A stretch of 64,000 nucleotides of DNA from Cristatella mucedo (Eukaryota; Bryozoa; Phylactolaemata; Cristatellidae). Position numbers and translations under genes: made by a program. The notes under the pieces are model-generated. The model searched no databases. It was given only the letters and a program-made list of their open reading frames with translations, and was not told the DNA's origin. This document shows positions 11,586 through 24,319 of the stretch, in pieces (position 1 is the first letter of the stretch; each line of letters begins with the position of its first letter). The DNA lies in assembly GCA_009760855.2 (NCBI GenBank), contig WPIO01000002.1, positions 1,121,001-1,185,000 of the forward strand. Reading direction: 5' to 3'.

Positions 11586-12769
11586 AATTCTAAGACACAA
11601 TAACTCAACTCTATGCTCTTCGTTCGAGGGACGCATGGTTAATGCATCGTTATTAAATAACCCTCTCAAATCTGACTTGAGGATCTTGGAACTTAAAAAA
11701 GGTGAATTGTGTATTTTAAGAGCTGCAAGCGTTAGAGACGAAGCTCGCCGAGACTCGTGTTGGTAAAAGTTTTTCTCGGAGGGCATTGGGATTTATTGTA
11801 GTAGTAACTGTAAGTTTCTCGAGTTTCTTTGAAATTAATGCGAAGTGCTCTCATGCTGAAATGTAACTCTTTAAATCTCATCCTTGTTACGCTGCAATAT
11901 AAAGCTCGATGCTGAGGAGCCAGTGATTCTTTGAGGTAGACCATTTCGTGCATTGGGAGAGATGGATCGACGGCGCTAAATCGCCTGCCAGGTAAAACCT
12001 CCGGTTTTTGCCGCTTGCAAACGTCATTTCGGGCCCTGTAAAAGCCAATATCTTCCTCTTGTAATAAGCAAAGCCTGAACGAATAAGATAGCTTATAGTA
12101 AAGGAAATGTCGGCTTTCATGATATAGTAAAAAATAATCTAAAAACGTGAAATGCTTAGCAATCAAAGATCATCCTGATTTCTTTGGAATCGCTTTCAAA
12201 AGCACATCTGAAGTATGAAAAAGTACTGCCGAGCTAATAGAAAATAAAATGGTTATTTTGCAGAAACCTTCCGAACAAGATGGCCATCGACAGGGGTGGG
12301 GCAGTTCAAGCAGTCCTGGCTAAGAGTGCTCAATCGGTACTTGGCCATTTATTCTAAACTATTGTCATAATTTAGCGAAAAGGGAGCTCTGGAGCGAAAT
12401 TAAATCTTACAAGATGGTCCCTCTTCCCACTGGCACTCCGCTACTGGCATCTGCCAGGCCGGCGGCATACGGCATTGGGCTCAGGTAATCTGCCAGGCGT
12501 ATCGAGGTGCACATCATCCTACGCCTATTTCATTCAACTAGTTTTTGATTTTAAAGGATAATAACAGCTGGTCGTGGGTTTTAGTCCTGCAGTGGATGAT
12601 CCTGCATTACCCACTGCACTGTGGGTTCGAGTCCTGCACTGGCGTTAAGACTCAAGCACAGGAGCAGGAGCGAGCTGCTCGACTTCCGCGAGTGACGTAG
12701 TCCCTCTAGCTGGGACCTGCATGCATCCATGGAGTGGGTTCGGTCGGACAGCTAAAAAGCGTAGGTCAG

Positions 12770-12928
12770 CTGGTTCAACGGCATCTTTTATATAGCGGCA
12801 GAAGAGCCTTCGCGGCAATCAAATCCGCTTGCAGTCTCTAATACATAATTGCCTGACTCAGGATTCGAACTCAAGACGTAGGGTCAACTGCCCGCAGCTC
12901 ACCTCTAAGCTAAGACCAGGCCTTCTTA
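12770..12928 (-). mobile_element. SINE-B copy (diverged)
   Basis: GGTCAGCTGGTTCAACGGCA, TATAGCGGCAGAAGAGCC, GGATTCGAACTCAAGACG and TCTAAGCTAAGACCAGG. Confidence 0.6.
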
Positions 12929-13379
12929 GTTGCTCGGACGATGAGCTAGTTGTCCAAGTAGCTCCAATTCTTCAGTCGTTTTCTCTGGCTATAAAGCAAT
13001 TCAGTCTAAGCTAGAAATAAAAAAAGTTCCGATAAACAGCCTTTATTCTTTAGCTTGCTAGGAAAGGGCATTTCAACAAAACGGTATTCGGCAGTTACTT
13101 TTTCAACTTGTTCAAATGGTAAGTAAAGACAGAACTTTCACTTAGGTGGTCCAACAGGCCGTTTACAGCAAGAAGACACTGGAGCAAGTGCAAAGTATAC
13201 CGACGGTTATATGGCACTTCTTAAGCTGACTAAGTATCTACTGCGGCCAACAGCCTGACTGGATACAGCTAGAATACACTACATTGCGAGCTCGAGCCCC
13301 TAATACGCCGACGTCACAATGCTCTTGCACAAGCCGCTCATTGGTTTCCAGTCTTCACGCCGCTCCTTGCACTAGATTG

Positions 13380-13690
13380 AAATCTTTTGACGGCCAGGCC
13401 TTCATTTCGTATGCACCGAAAGACTGAAACTCCCGTCCGACTTCTTCACCACCTGCACTGATTTTGCATAACTTTAGTGCCATTTAAAAGGCACTCGCTC
13501 TGCTCTGCTTTCCGTGCGCTCCAGGGAGCACGTGTATTTTTTGCATGCCGGTGTAGCACGATACATGGCATTCATCTTTTGCTATTGCTTCCCTGGCTGG
13601 GAGGTGTAAAGCGCCTAGATTGACATATTTTTTTCGGGTGCCATCCAAAAGAAATTTGTATTGCCATAAAATATAAGTACTATTATATGC
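13380..13690 (+). mobile_element. Strongly decayed L2-type LINE 3' fragment
   Basis: TTCGTATGCACCGAAAGACT corresponds to the SYAPKAWN coding region. GTGTAAAGCGCCTAGATTGA at 13606 is the hairpin's 5' arm. Confidence 0.5.
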
Positions 13691-14724
13691 ACATGTACTG
13701 CACATCTTGAACGCTCGGTCTGCACGCTCGCATTGTACTGGAAACCCCTAGCTAACCCCTAATCTGTATGACATAAGCGCCACTTATCCTTCAATCAGCA
13801 ATTGATTTTCCTTCTACGCTAGTCCTAGAGCATGAAATCTTCGCCTTAACTCGTTAATTAATAGTTTCACTGATTTGGACAATCGTCGATGATTGAACAC
13901 AAATAAAGTAGTTGTAGCCATTTAGTTTTTAAACAAGCCCACTCTGCTACAGGAAAATTTCCTAATCTCGAACACTAAGATACGACCTCGATGCCACAGG
14001 GCCGAGTAATCCTGTAGGGAAGGGCTTATGAGAAAAATATTTCTAAACCCACACATGGCTTGTGCAATCGCCTACTAACGCATGCTACAGCGACACCACC
14101 GAAACATGTAAGATATTCCTGAGCCGCATGCAGCCGGACCACTGCAGCACCCCATCTTCAGATTTGAACGAAAGTTCAGTGCTAATCTTGCCTAGCACAT
14201 GTAGGTCCTTACCGAATTCTAAGCCAATATGGGACTTCTAGTATCATCCAGTAGCTAGTTATCTTTCACACTAAAGAAAATTGGTCGTATCAGAAAGTAT
14301 GTATGACATATGTTACTAGGCAACATCAGCCTGTTTCAAGTAACCTTGACATTGACTAAAACCTGTAGAAGCCTGCATGGTCGCGAAACGAATATCACCT
14401 TGAGGTAGGCTCCTGGCTTCACCCATGCGGCCCAACCGAGATGTAGTGGCAAGCTTTAAATGTCTTTCTACGAGCGCGGTCACGTGTTCGCAAGTGGAAG
14501 TGTGCCAGGAATCATTGATGCTGCAAGAAAAGCTACCGTCTTCTGAGCCCGTGGGACTGCAATAACCCTATCAATATACCGGCTACGACTAGACTTAACG
14601 TGAGTTTAAACACCCGAACAAGCATAGCTGCGGGCCGATTGTAGCGAAGACGTAAACTAGGTATCGGATGAAGATTAGTCAATCGTGCAAAAAGCAACGG
14701 GTGTTACACAGACAAACCTCGCGT

Positions 14725-14862
14725 TCTTGCCCCAAAGAGACACGTCGTTCGAATCCTGCAGTTGGGCGATCCTTTGTTGCCAACTGGAAGGCGGTGGCGA
14801 TAGCCGATAAGGCTCCTCTGTCGCTATACAGACGAGGCTGACAAATTAGCCAAGATTACATC
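14725..14862 (+). mobile_element. SINE-B copy (5' part lost)
   Basis: GTTCGAATCCTGCAGTTGGG (B box), GGCGATAGCCGATAAGGCTC, CTGTCGCTATACAGACGAGG. Confidence 0.65.
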
Positions 14863-15027
14863 GGACTTCCAACCCGAATCTGTACCTTGCTTGATCACCA
14901 TACGGTAGAATAATGATTTCACCATGTCAGGACGGACCAATTAATTTCTCTGAGCATGACAATGATTCGGCATAAGCAGTCCTTGAAATACATTTAAGGA
15001 CACCAGCTCTTCACCACATTGCGTGAT

Positions 15028-15312
15028 TAAAAATGTAATGCAATGTAATGTATCTCCGTCTGTAACTCCACAAAGTCATAAAGACTTAAGTGGGTGTTAC
15101 GCAGGAGAGTTTTGTATAGCTCACTCACAGCCTAAGCCGCTTTCGGTAGCCTACAGACTTCGTCTCACGCAACAAAGAGAAAGTGGGAAGCATAGCAGAG
15201 TCAGGAGAGCAGTTGAGGTAGTGAGTAGCATAGAAGTAGCAGCTCAGGACCTCTGAAAAAGATGTGCCATAGTCGGCAGTAGGAGAGAAGTTGTCGTTGC
15301 GTAAGAAAGACA
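15028..15312 (-). mobile_element. ATTAC-tailed interspersed element, copy 2
   Basis: The most complete uninterrupted copy, about 285 bp. It begins (+ strand) ATGTAATGCAATGTAATGTA and ends near GTTGTCGTTGCGTAAGAAAG. No coding potential, no clear inverted termini. Confidence 0.7.
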
Positions 15313-15906
15313 CCTAATGCTATGTAATACCTCGGGTTTTTGATGCAACTATTCAAAAAAATAGCAGACTGCTACATATTTCGATAGGCAGGCGACACTT
15401 CAAAGATATACGAAACCGTGTCTTTCTACGCTTAACCATGCTTGCAAACGAAAGTTACCAAGCCCTAGTGAAAGGCCCATAATATCGTCTTGAGTCAAAC
15501 ATATACAATGCCTACAGATAGTTAAACCGCAACGGTGCGATGCTCGTACATGTTCCGACTGCTAGCAGTGGGTGCCACATGTTCTAGGGTGGTCAGTAGT
15601 GCGGGAACAAGAGCGCCTCAGAACGGCGAGCAGTCAATGTCAGCAACCGGATATCAGCTGCGACTCATGCTCATACTTTCATCATTAGCACTTGTTCCGA
15701 GACATTGATTCTGACACTGCAACAGCGGCTTCAGATTGAAAACTTAACGCATCATCGGCCGGCATAGTACTTATGCCGGTCTGCGGTAAGCATTGTCGTC
15801 ATCGCCACGTTGGGTATCAACACCAACATCCCGCTATAACTTAAGGCGGAAAAAAGAGCAACGCAGCTGGAAGAAACAACGCTTTAACATAAAGACAGGA
15901 GAAGAC

Positions 15907-15909
<3 letters not shown>

Positions 15910-15984
<75 letters not shown>
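15910..15984 (+). repeat. GA microsatellite
   Basis: Pure (GA)n of about 37 units. Confidence 0.97.
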
Positions 15985-15987
<3 letters not shown>

Positions 15988-16814
15988 ATTACTGAGAAGG
16001 ACGCCGCCATTGAAAAAGTGCTATGAACTCTGGGTAGTGTATATGGCCCTGATTCCGGTGGCTCGCGTACCTGACTGCTCCTCCCCAACTAATGTACGTC
16101 GACGCATATCTATGAATCCGCATCTGAATCCTACCAGGGCCACCAAGCCCACAGCAATCGTAGCGAAAATCTTATGATTGTGTAGGTTTATATGAATATG
16201 AAACAATTTTATGTGTACAATAGGTCTTACCAGTGAACAATCAAGGGAAATTTCAGTGTCGCGTTCCAAGGCGGGGCTTAATGTCGGCTGACCTGGTGGC
16301 AAGCTTGGCCTAGCTGGTGAAGCCAGCCTACGGTCGGGAAAGGACTACACTCCGCGACCCGGATCGCCGAGCGATCGAATATTACCTTCAGTCTCTTTCT
16401 GTCACCTTTTCGTAAGTGAGGCTCTTGCTGAGGCTTCGGTGGCACGAAGCCTCAGGGCTTCTTCAGGCTCATACTGCTGTAGAGTTTGTCGGTCATACAA
16501 CGGTTTGGCTGAGTTTCGGTAGTGTGGTACTGAGTGGCTTCATTTATTGCTTGTTTTTGTCGTTGCTTTCTGCGATCGGTACGCTTAAATCCTGCTCGCT
16601 TTGCTCTTTTTTGTTAGCAATTCTGTGCTCTGAAAACTCGCCGGTCTACGACGGTAGGCTGTAACCATAGGTTTCATATCTTACTTAGCCGACACCGTGA
16701 AAAAATCACGGAAATCTCCAACTTTGCTTTGGAAGGCCAGTCTGAGTGTCCACTAACCTATCTGTTGATCCCATATCAATGACTGCCAAGCGTTCAGTTC
16801 GTAGAAAGTATAAT

Positions 16815-16952
16815 TCATTTGTTTAGCGCCCCGAGAGAACTTAATCTCTATTCAGGCGCTTCACTCGTGCCTCCGGGCTTGAGCCCACGACCTCAGCCAG
16901 ACCTTGGTCGGGCGAGCACCTTAACCGCTGGACCAAACCAGCTCGGCAGTTA
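16815..16952 (-). mobile_element. SINE-A copy, well preserved
   Basis: Reverse hairpin (GCGCCCCGAGAGAACTTAAT), B box (GGGCTTGAGCCC), CAGACCTTGGTCGGGCGAGC and A box (GGACCAAACCAGCTCGGC). Confidence 0.8.
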
Positions 16953-17025
16953 ATGGAGTAAAATTCGTATAGCAGGAAAAAGGAAAGCGTATTTCATAAT
17001 AATATTTCATAATTTCCTTACAAAA

Positions 17026-17262
17026 CGAATGTAATGTAATGTATCTCCGTCTGTAACTCCACAAAGCCATATAGACTATGAGAGTGTTACGCAGGAGAGT
17101 CGTGTATGGCACACTCACAGCCTAAGCGGCTTTCAGTACGCATTCGGTAGCCAACAGACTTCGTCTCACGCAACAAAGAGAAAGTGGGAAGCATAGCAGA
17201 GTCAGGAGAGCAGTTGAGGTAGTGAGTATCATGGAAGTATCAGCTCAAGACCGCAATCCACT
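17026..17262 (-). mobile_element. ATTAC-tailed interspersed element, copy 3 (5'-truncated)
   Basis: Matches copy 2 from GAATGTAATGTAATGTATCT through AGCTCAAGACC, then stops short of the far end. Truncation at the end away from the tail fits target-primed reverse transcription. Confidence 0.7.
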
Positions 17263-17392
17263 GACGTGAAACTTATTCCTCAGCGCCGATCACCAAATCA
17301 GCGTAGAGTTACCGTGTTCTCCTCTTTTTGACTTGTGAAATGACATTTAACGCTGCGGTACTGTCGCAGTAGTGCTTGCAATATCACCCATG

Positions 17393-17434
17393 CTAATGTT
17401 AATGTTAATGTTAATTTATATGTTAATGTAAATG
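17393..17434 (+). repeat. TTAATG hexamer repeat
   Basis: TGCTAATGTTAATGTTAATG and a further irregular unit; about six units. Confidence 0.85.
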
Positions 17435-17518
17435 AAAAGGCTGTCGTTGCTATTGCTTTGAGCATAGCGGTCATAGCAGACCCACATCACTATTAATAGA
17501 CATGCATCGACGCATTCT

Positions 17519-17728
17519 TTGGCTAGGTGGCGACATGGTCTAGTTATTCAGGTAAGGGCCCTTCTACCCTTATGTTCAAGCCCAAGGAGAAGGAGCTCAC
17601 ACTTAAAGATTCAAATTGTAGTTTCGGGTCCAACAGCTGGCAATTCTTTTTGCCCACTCAAAGTGGGAGTTATGGCCGCAAAGGCTCACTTCAGCCGCTA
17701 TGTAAGTGAAGCTGTTAAATCAGCTGAC
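17519..17728 (+). mobile_element. SINE-B copy (decayed)
   Basis: A-box-like GCGACATGGTCTAGTTATTC; the middle is scrambled; the tail GGCTCACTTCAGCCGCTATG...GCTGTTAAATCAGCTGAC is clear. Confidence 0.5.
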
Positions 17729-18628
17729 CATTACTTTTTACTTTTAATTTCGGCCGTGCTCTACTATCATCGCCATACCTGGATGCATCAGTACAGCATC
17801 GGTACAGCGATTCGTCTGCCGTGCTCCAATGCGATAGCTGCGTCGCCGCCGGTATTTGTCACTGTCGCTGGTAGGTAGGGACTAGGACCCGTTACGTGAG
17901 GGGCCATTGAAATAAAGAGGGCCATTGCAACATTGGCATGCTAAATCAGTCAGATTATGACAGCACTTGAGATTATTAGCGGTTTCTGAACTACAACATT
18001 GGGAACTAGATAAACCAATAATATATGGTTTATACGGTACAAAAGCGCATGTTAATCGATTGTCAGTTGTAATTTGGTATTTGAAGTATTGGCTTTACGC
18101 TACGGCTTGTGTATATATGAGTGCCTTTGTGTAGGTCCTACATATCTTCTTTAAGGCCTTGTTGACTTGTTATCAAGGTACGGACGTTCTTGATTGCTGT
18201 GGTGCTCTGCTACCACACCAAGGACTAGTACCAGTACGTGATCTGTCTCCGCGGTGAAAGACATTAATTCAGGAGCCGCTACAGCTAGTCCGTTACACCG
18301 GTCAGATGCTGAGAGGGAAAATATTTTTGATTTATTAGCACGCTGCGCCAAAATATTAGAGCCCATATAATCACTTTGACGCTTTTTAGTTCCAAGAAAT
18401 TTTTAATGCCAGCAACTTTTGGCTAACAAGATGTAACTCTCCAAACACGACTGCAAGTACATATACACAATATAATATATACTCATCTGTACATTTACGT
18501 ATAATTCTGCATATTTTTTTGCATTCTTAAATACAGTATGCTGTAATTATATATATATATATCTAAATATTACGTGAATATTTATATTAATATATATATA
18601 TAATAAGGCATGTAAAAACGTATGCACA

Positions 18629-18667
18629 AACAGATATCTCTCAAGCTTAACTTGAGAGATATCTGTT
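18629..18667. repeat. Perfect 17-bp inverted repeat, 5-nt loop
   Basis: AACAGATATCTCTCAAG, loop CTTAA, then the exact complement. It lies in AT-rich sequence with no nearby gene. Confidence 0.93.
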
Positions 18668-19089
18668 GCTCCTTCAAATTTGCATGACGCATTAGCCAGC
18701 GCTGCGTCTTGTAGATGTAGATGATATAGATTCAATCTCGCTCAAGGGATTGATTCATGACAATACGGATTTAAACTGAAGTTTAGCAGTTTAAAAAAAT
18801 ATTACCTAGGCAATAGCTAGACTGCAGTTTTAAATGCAACCCATTTATAATCGTGCAGTGTGCAGGCAAACTGGTCTTTCCACCCACTGGCATATTACGC
18901 CAGAGGCTGGAAAAGCCAGTTTGCATATTACGCCACTACGCCAGTTTGCCATTACGAGGCTGAAGAAGCTCACAAGGAGCCTGTAGGGCCTGAATGTAGT
19001 GCCTGTTCAGTCGGAAATCCGGCTGGTCCAATAGAGCGAGTCAATCATTAGTTTTTAATCTTGTGCCAAACGGCCAGGCCACTTTATCA

Positions 19090-19262
19090 GTGGAGTGGAG
19101 GCTAATTTTGGTAAAGCGGTTAAGGTGCTCGCCCCGACCAAGGCCTGGCTGAGGTAGAGGGCTCGAGCCCCGAGGCATATGTGAAGCGCCTGAATAGAGA
19201 GAGAGAGAGAGAGAGAGAGATTAAGTTCTCTTGGGGCGCTATACAAATGAGTTATACATATA
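19090..19262 (+). mobile_element. SINE-A copy with a GA expansion inside its tail
   Basis: Standard head (AAGCGGTTAAGGTGCTCGCC, GGGCTCGAGCCCC). The tail hairpin loop has grown into about 13 GA repeats before GATTAAGTTCTCTTGGGGCG. Confidence 0.8.
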
Positions 19263-20179
19263 TTTTCAATTTTTAAGCCCTTATTAACCGGCGCCATGGG
19301 CGTGGCAGGGTCCACTCGTTCCCCTTGTCGCGATCGCAGTCGCTCGCCGGGTTACGCTATCAATGAACGTGTTCCCTGGCGAGATCGTGCTCTCACAGTG
19401 GATACCGCAGACGGGTAGGGTTACCAGCAACAGCACGACGGCGTGCTACGTGACGGTTTTTACATCTCGTCCGCAGCCGTCACTGGAATGTGCGAAAACG
19501 ACATTGTCAAAAAATCGCCATGTTTAAGTTTTTTTCGTGCGCACTCTATGTGCGTGAGCCAGATTAAAAACTTTGTAATCATGATTTTCTTTCAGCTTAC
19601 TCGCTACACTTGTATGGTTTCTTGGCTTTGGGAAGCTATAGGTACTTTTTCACTTTTCAACCTTTTTAGCAGTTGCTGATGGCTCAGTGAAGCGCATTCA
19701 GTGCACCGTTAGGACCAACTGGACAGGAGGCTAAGGAGGACTGCGTAAAGCCCGCCGTCTTCTATTCGTGGGGGATTCTCCAGATGCTTCATTTTATATT
19801 TTCTCCAACGAGTCCAGTCGCCGTAGCCTATAGTCGTCTTTTCGTGCTTTTCCATTAAACTGTTATTTTTTCACAGCCTTTTGCAGGAACGAGCGACCGT
19901 CTTTAGTGATTCGAGTGCTTTAATCCTTCCCGAGCGATTAGTTCGAGCCACCCCGCATCTTTTCCTCCTCTTCACTACCGGCGCGTTCGCTTGGAACTCT
20001 GGGGAATATTCCCTAAGGTAGGGTCGTCAAACAGTCTCTAACTTCAACACAGTGCGACGGCCACATTCATGCACTCTGCAAGAGCCTGACCATTGAGGGT
20101 AGCGTCGCTCCGCTGGGTTTTAAAGCCGACTGTTCTTTCTTTCTCAATGCTGCGAAACAGAAATCGCTGAAGAAAATGC

Positions 20180-21250
20180 CCTCTCTTTCTTTCGCGTGTC
20201 AGAGCCTTCCGTGCAATCTTCGCATGGCGAGCGATCGCTTTGCTGCATGCACGCTGGCGTTAGGCAGCTCGCCGGAGCGGCATTTCGCTGATTTCCTCTC
20301 GTCGCTGAACAGGGAAGGTAAGTCAGCTTGGGGTACAACAAATCGCTATCGCTTCGGAGTCCCAGCAAACGGGCACGCCTTTTTGCAACAAGCCGCGCGC
20401 GCGCGAGACGAAGGAATTGGCGCCGCTCGTTTTCTGGCGTTTCAAACCCTCTTCGTCCCACTCGAGCTCACGGAATGCTCGAGCGAGACTTGCGAGAGCA
20501 GCGTCGTCACTTCCGTTAGCTGTGGCGGGCAATCGCGCTCTTGTAATCCACCGCCGACGAACCCTATTTCGCCAGCGGCGGGGGGGGGTGGGGGTGGGCG
20601 GCGGCGGCAGAGCCCCGACCCGGTCGTCGCTCACTGGGCAGCTGACATTTCGGCTCTGCCACTTGCGCCCGCTCTGGAATTCGCGGCCTTCCAAGAACTG
20701 CCAGGGCTACGCGGCCGGTGCAAAGAAAAGTACTTCGTCGTACGTCACTTCCGCTAGCGGCCGGCCGCGGGGAAATGCTTACGCTGCAGACGGGGTACCG
20801 AGCTACGATGGAGTCAGAACCACCGGCCCGAGAAAGAGCGCAGTCGAATGACCAGTCAAAATGCAGTCGAATGATCGGCGGCTCCCTCAGCGACCCGACC
20901 CCAGAGTGACGTAAGAGAGCGGCAGAGGTAAGGGGCAAGAAGCGAACACTAGAGCAGCCGCTGTATTAAAATAGCGGCAGCCTGCACGCTTCTCCTCGGC
21001 TGAGGTCTCTGCTCGAGTCTGGAAGAGCACTTCACTTTGTTCAAGCGCGAGTCGCCGGGCGGGCGGGTGGGCGGCGTAAGTAACAGTTAGTCCTACCGGA
21101 AGTAGAGAGGGCTTCTTTCTGATGGCAGATGGAGCGCCGGATTTTTGCGCCGTCGGCTGCAGACGCCGCCGACGCCGGCTCTAACCGCTTAAGACTCTTC
21201 CTCTTTCCAGCTCCGCCGGCCTCTATACTCTAGGTGCATCCGTCGCCTGC
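20180..21250. other. GC/CpG-rich intergenic patch
   Basis: Dense CpG with long overlapping frames on both strands (for example 20176-20757 +) but no domain. Several GT-like and AG-like sites exist. A promoter, or a non-coding exon of a gene outside my recognition, is possible. Confidence 0.35.
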
Positions 21251-21727
21251 TAGACGGTTACGAAAAGACGATGAACTCGTCAACTGCCAGCGGGAATTCC
21301 GTCGCAGTACGGACTTCAAGCCCCGCAGGCACCGATACGATTACCGTCAATCAAAAGTCTACAGTTTGGAATGGGAAGCGGTTCAGTAAAGGCCAGGCGG
21401 ACTTGAAATCCTCACGTGTTTAATATTGTTGATAACAATTAAGCATCCGTATAGCGCCTAAAAGAACTAAATCTAGTTTGAAACCCGAGCGCTAGCTACT
21501 CGCGTCACTGCTTATTTTTGCTTGTCGATGCTAGTCCTGAGGGCAGTCCGGGTGCAAGCGAGAAGCAATTTTCAAATTTGATGTCACCTATTGGCTGTCG
21601 TGTACTAATATGGGCCATGTTTATTTCTGGCTATCGCTTATTTGTTGGTTGTGCCTTGCACTTATGCAGCACGCTGTCTCAACCGCTTCAACCATTGCGC
21701 TTTCTAGCCCTACCGGCGACTAATGCT

Positions 21728-21842
21728 AAATTATTTAACAGCCTCTATTTGTATAGAGATTTGGAGGAATCAAACCTACGACCTCGGGGCCGAGGACATG
21801 AAGAGCAACCGCCTCACCTAGCGTGCCATCACTGCGATTAAT
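21728..21842 (-). mobile_element. SINE-B copy (internal deletion)
   Basis: ATTTAACAGCCTCTATTTGT, GGAATCAAACCTACGACCTC, GGGCCGAGGACATG and GTGCCATCACTGCG. Confidence 0.65.
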
Positions 21843-22184
21843 CGCGATGCATCTGGCCAGCGGTCTGTCCTTTACTGCTGGTACTGCTACGAGGCACTCG
21901 GTTTTGCATGCTTATACTTTTTTGAGATAACATAATTGTCAAACATAAAACATAATTGTCTGGGTGCAATGCGATTCGGATGACGTGCACCTTTGACTGA
22001 AGCTTTATTTGGTTCAAGACCTCTGCAGATCTCCTGGTCGACCAAAAAAACGCGTTGAGGCACCTGCAGTTTCGCAAGAGGGGCCGAATGGCCTACTAAC
22101 TACGCTGGGAAAGAACCGAAAGAATATTGTGAATATGCGGCTTGAGAAATATTACAGAGGAAGGTGACTATATTTGATGATCGA

Positions 22185-22253
22185 AGTCTTGGATTTTTGA
22201 GCCCCATGGCATATGTGGAGTGCCTGAATAGAAATTAAGTTATCTTGAGGTTA

Positions 22254-22262
<9 letters not shown>
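22185..22262 (+). mobile_element. SINE-A 3' half
   Basis: TTTGAGCCCCATGGCATATG, GGAGTGCCTGAATAGAAATT, AAGTTATCTTGAGG. The A-box end is missing. Confidence 0.5.
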
Positions 22263-22264
<2 letters not shown>

Positions 22265-22289
<25 letters not shown>

Positions 22290-22365
22290 AATGTAAAGCG
22301 CCTAGAAAGAGATTAAGTTCTCTGAGGGCGCTTTATCAAGTGCAATATTATTATTATTATTATAT
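22265..22365 (+). mobile_element. L2-type 3' hairpin tail between TA/ATT tracts
   Basis: GTAAAGCGCCTAGAAAGAGA, TTAAGTTCTCTGAGGGCGCT, then an ATT repeat. Only the tail is present. Confidence 0.65.
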
Positions 22366-22689
22366 ATATATATATACGTATATTTATATATTTAATCCAG
22401 GCAAACGACGACCCTTCAGAGTATTGAACGAGAAACGAAATATTCAATCAGTCACTCCGAGGTCGGACCGCTGAAGCGGGCCAACATCTCGCTCCAGAAG
22501 CTACGGCGGTACGTACACTTTCATCGCCATCATTGTAGAAGGGAAATGCTTTTCGACACGCCTCACATGAGAGATAGACGCTTGCTGCTGCTGCTGCAGC
22601 TGTGGCGGGCGCTTCCTACACGCTGCCCTAGTTGCCGTCTAGATGGCCGTGGCTGATGAGTGCAGTCAGTGCAGCCAAAACACGTAATA

Positions 22690-23250
22690 ATGATAAGATA
22701 AATAATGATATCAATAAAATGCCTTAAGAGAAGCGCATGGATAGAGATGGCTCTCTTCGGGTGCTTTGCAAATGACCTATAATTGCTAGTATTACGATTT
22801 CACTCGGGCGAACGACAGCTGACCGGAACAGATGCGTCTTTGGCTGAGACTTCAAAAATGCTAAGCCGTTACGAGTAGTGACCGTAGCGGGACACGAGTT
22901 CCATCGACACTTTCGGTGCATGCGAGCTGAAGGCTCTATCACCAAAAAATTTCAATGTGGCGCAAGAGACGGCGAGGTGACTAGATGCTGAGAAGCACAT
23001 GGTGCAAGAGCACGCCGGATGAGCCTCTGTAATGATGGGTAGGCTAGTGCAAGTGAGCCAAGCGATCTGAAAGCCAAACCGAGGATCTTGAAATCGCTTG
23101 AATCTTTGATGGGGAGTCGGTGAAGCTTGGGCAGGAGTGGTATGACGCGACAGGTACGCCTCTGACAGCAGACCAGACGAGCAGCCGATTAGCGCTTTGG
23201 TTGCAGACGATCAATGGTGCAGGCGATCAATGGTGCAGGCCACAGTCCCG
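22690..23250 (-). mobile_element. Degenerate non-LTR-like repeat, different from the main L2 family
   Basis: In reverse orientation it encodes a WNSCPATV...FLKSQPKTHLFRS remnant like the LINE C-terminus, and the 5' part (ATCTTGAAATCG...TCTGACAGCAGACC) resembles the matching region of LINE RTs in structure. The sequence is diverged from the copies at 10.8 and 54.1 kb, so it may be an older or separate subfamily. Confidence 0.5.
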
Positions 23251-24002
23251 AATAAAAGGAATTACAACAATGTAGATGCAATGTTTCAAGTGCATGAACT
23301 ATTTGCTGTCGCACTCTTTTCTAAGCAGGCTACGGTTTCAGCAGCGTTTATTAACTGAAAGTAGGTCGACCTTAAAGTGAAGGAAATGAGCTCATCTGAT
23401 GAGTGGTTTTGGAATAGTAAGCCTAGATTGCGGGCGTACGGACGTCGAGGGAGTGCTGAGAGCTGATTCGTCCTTGAGGGTGAGATCTTCCCAGTTTCGG
23501 ATGGCTCTAGTTTTTTCCGTAACTACTAGTTTTGTCTTGTCACGGCTAAGCTTCAGTGTGTCAGTAGCCATCCGAATGTGACTGTCATCGATGCATGGGA
23601 TCGTGGAAAAGGCAAAGGACAAAGAAACAGTAGCGCTGCTGCCGCTTGTCAGGAGTCGTTGTGGCGTACCGATTGGTTCCGGAAACCTCTCCGTACTCGA
23701 GTGCACTCAGCGCAACAATTGGCGACTGCAAAACTACCATCGAGACCCTAGACGCTGCGGCACCTCCGCTGCTCCAAGCTCCACTTTCTTTTGTTGGGTG
23801 AGGGGCGCTTGCTTTCAGCCGACTTACGGTAGAAAGAAAGAAAGACATATCCAGTTTTCCAGAATCCACGGGGTAGCTTCGAGCCAAGTTCCGGACACTG
23901 CACAGGCTTTATCGAGGGGCCTCTGCCTCGCTATTGGTCCCGAGGGTCCCGAAAACGCCTGACAAGCAGCGCATTACGTACGTTTCGCTCAATAATCGAA
24001 AG

Positions 24003-24305
<303 letters not shown>

Positions 24306-24319
24306 CAGGAGCGACGACG

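Larger units (their letters stand above)
11586..20180. other. Intergenic stretch without supported gene
   Basis: Mostly unique-looking AT-richer DNA with scattered SINE and LINE copies. Short ORFs only; no splice-linked set of them resembles a protein family. A local duplication, ACACAATAACTCAAYTCTA twice, lies at about 11575-11612. Confidence 0.6.

Noticed and set aside
20176-20757. 193-codon + strand frame in a CpG-rich patch
   Set aside because: Several overlapping frames of similar length exist on both strands, as expected in GC-rich DNA, and no domain or splice-linked partner was seen.
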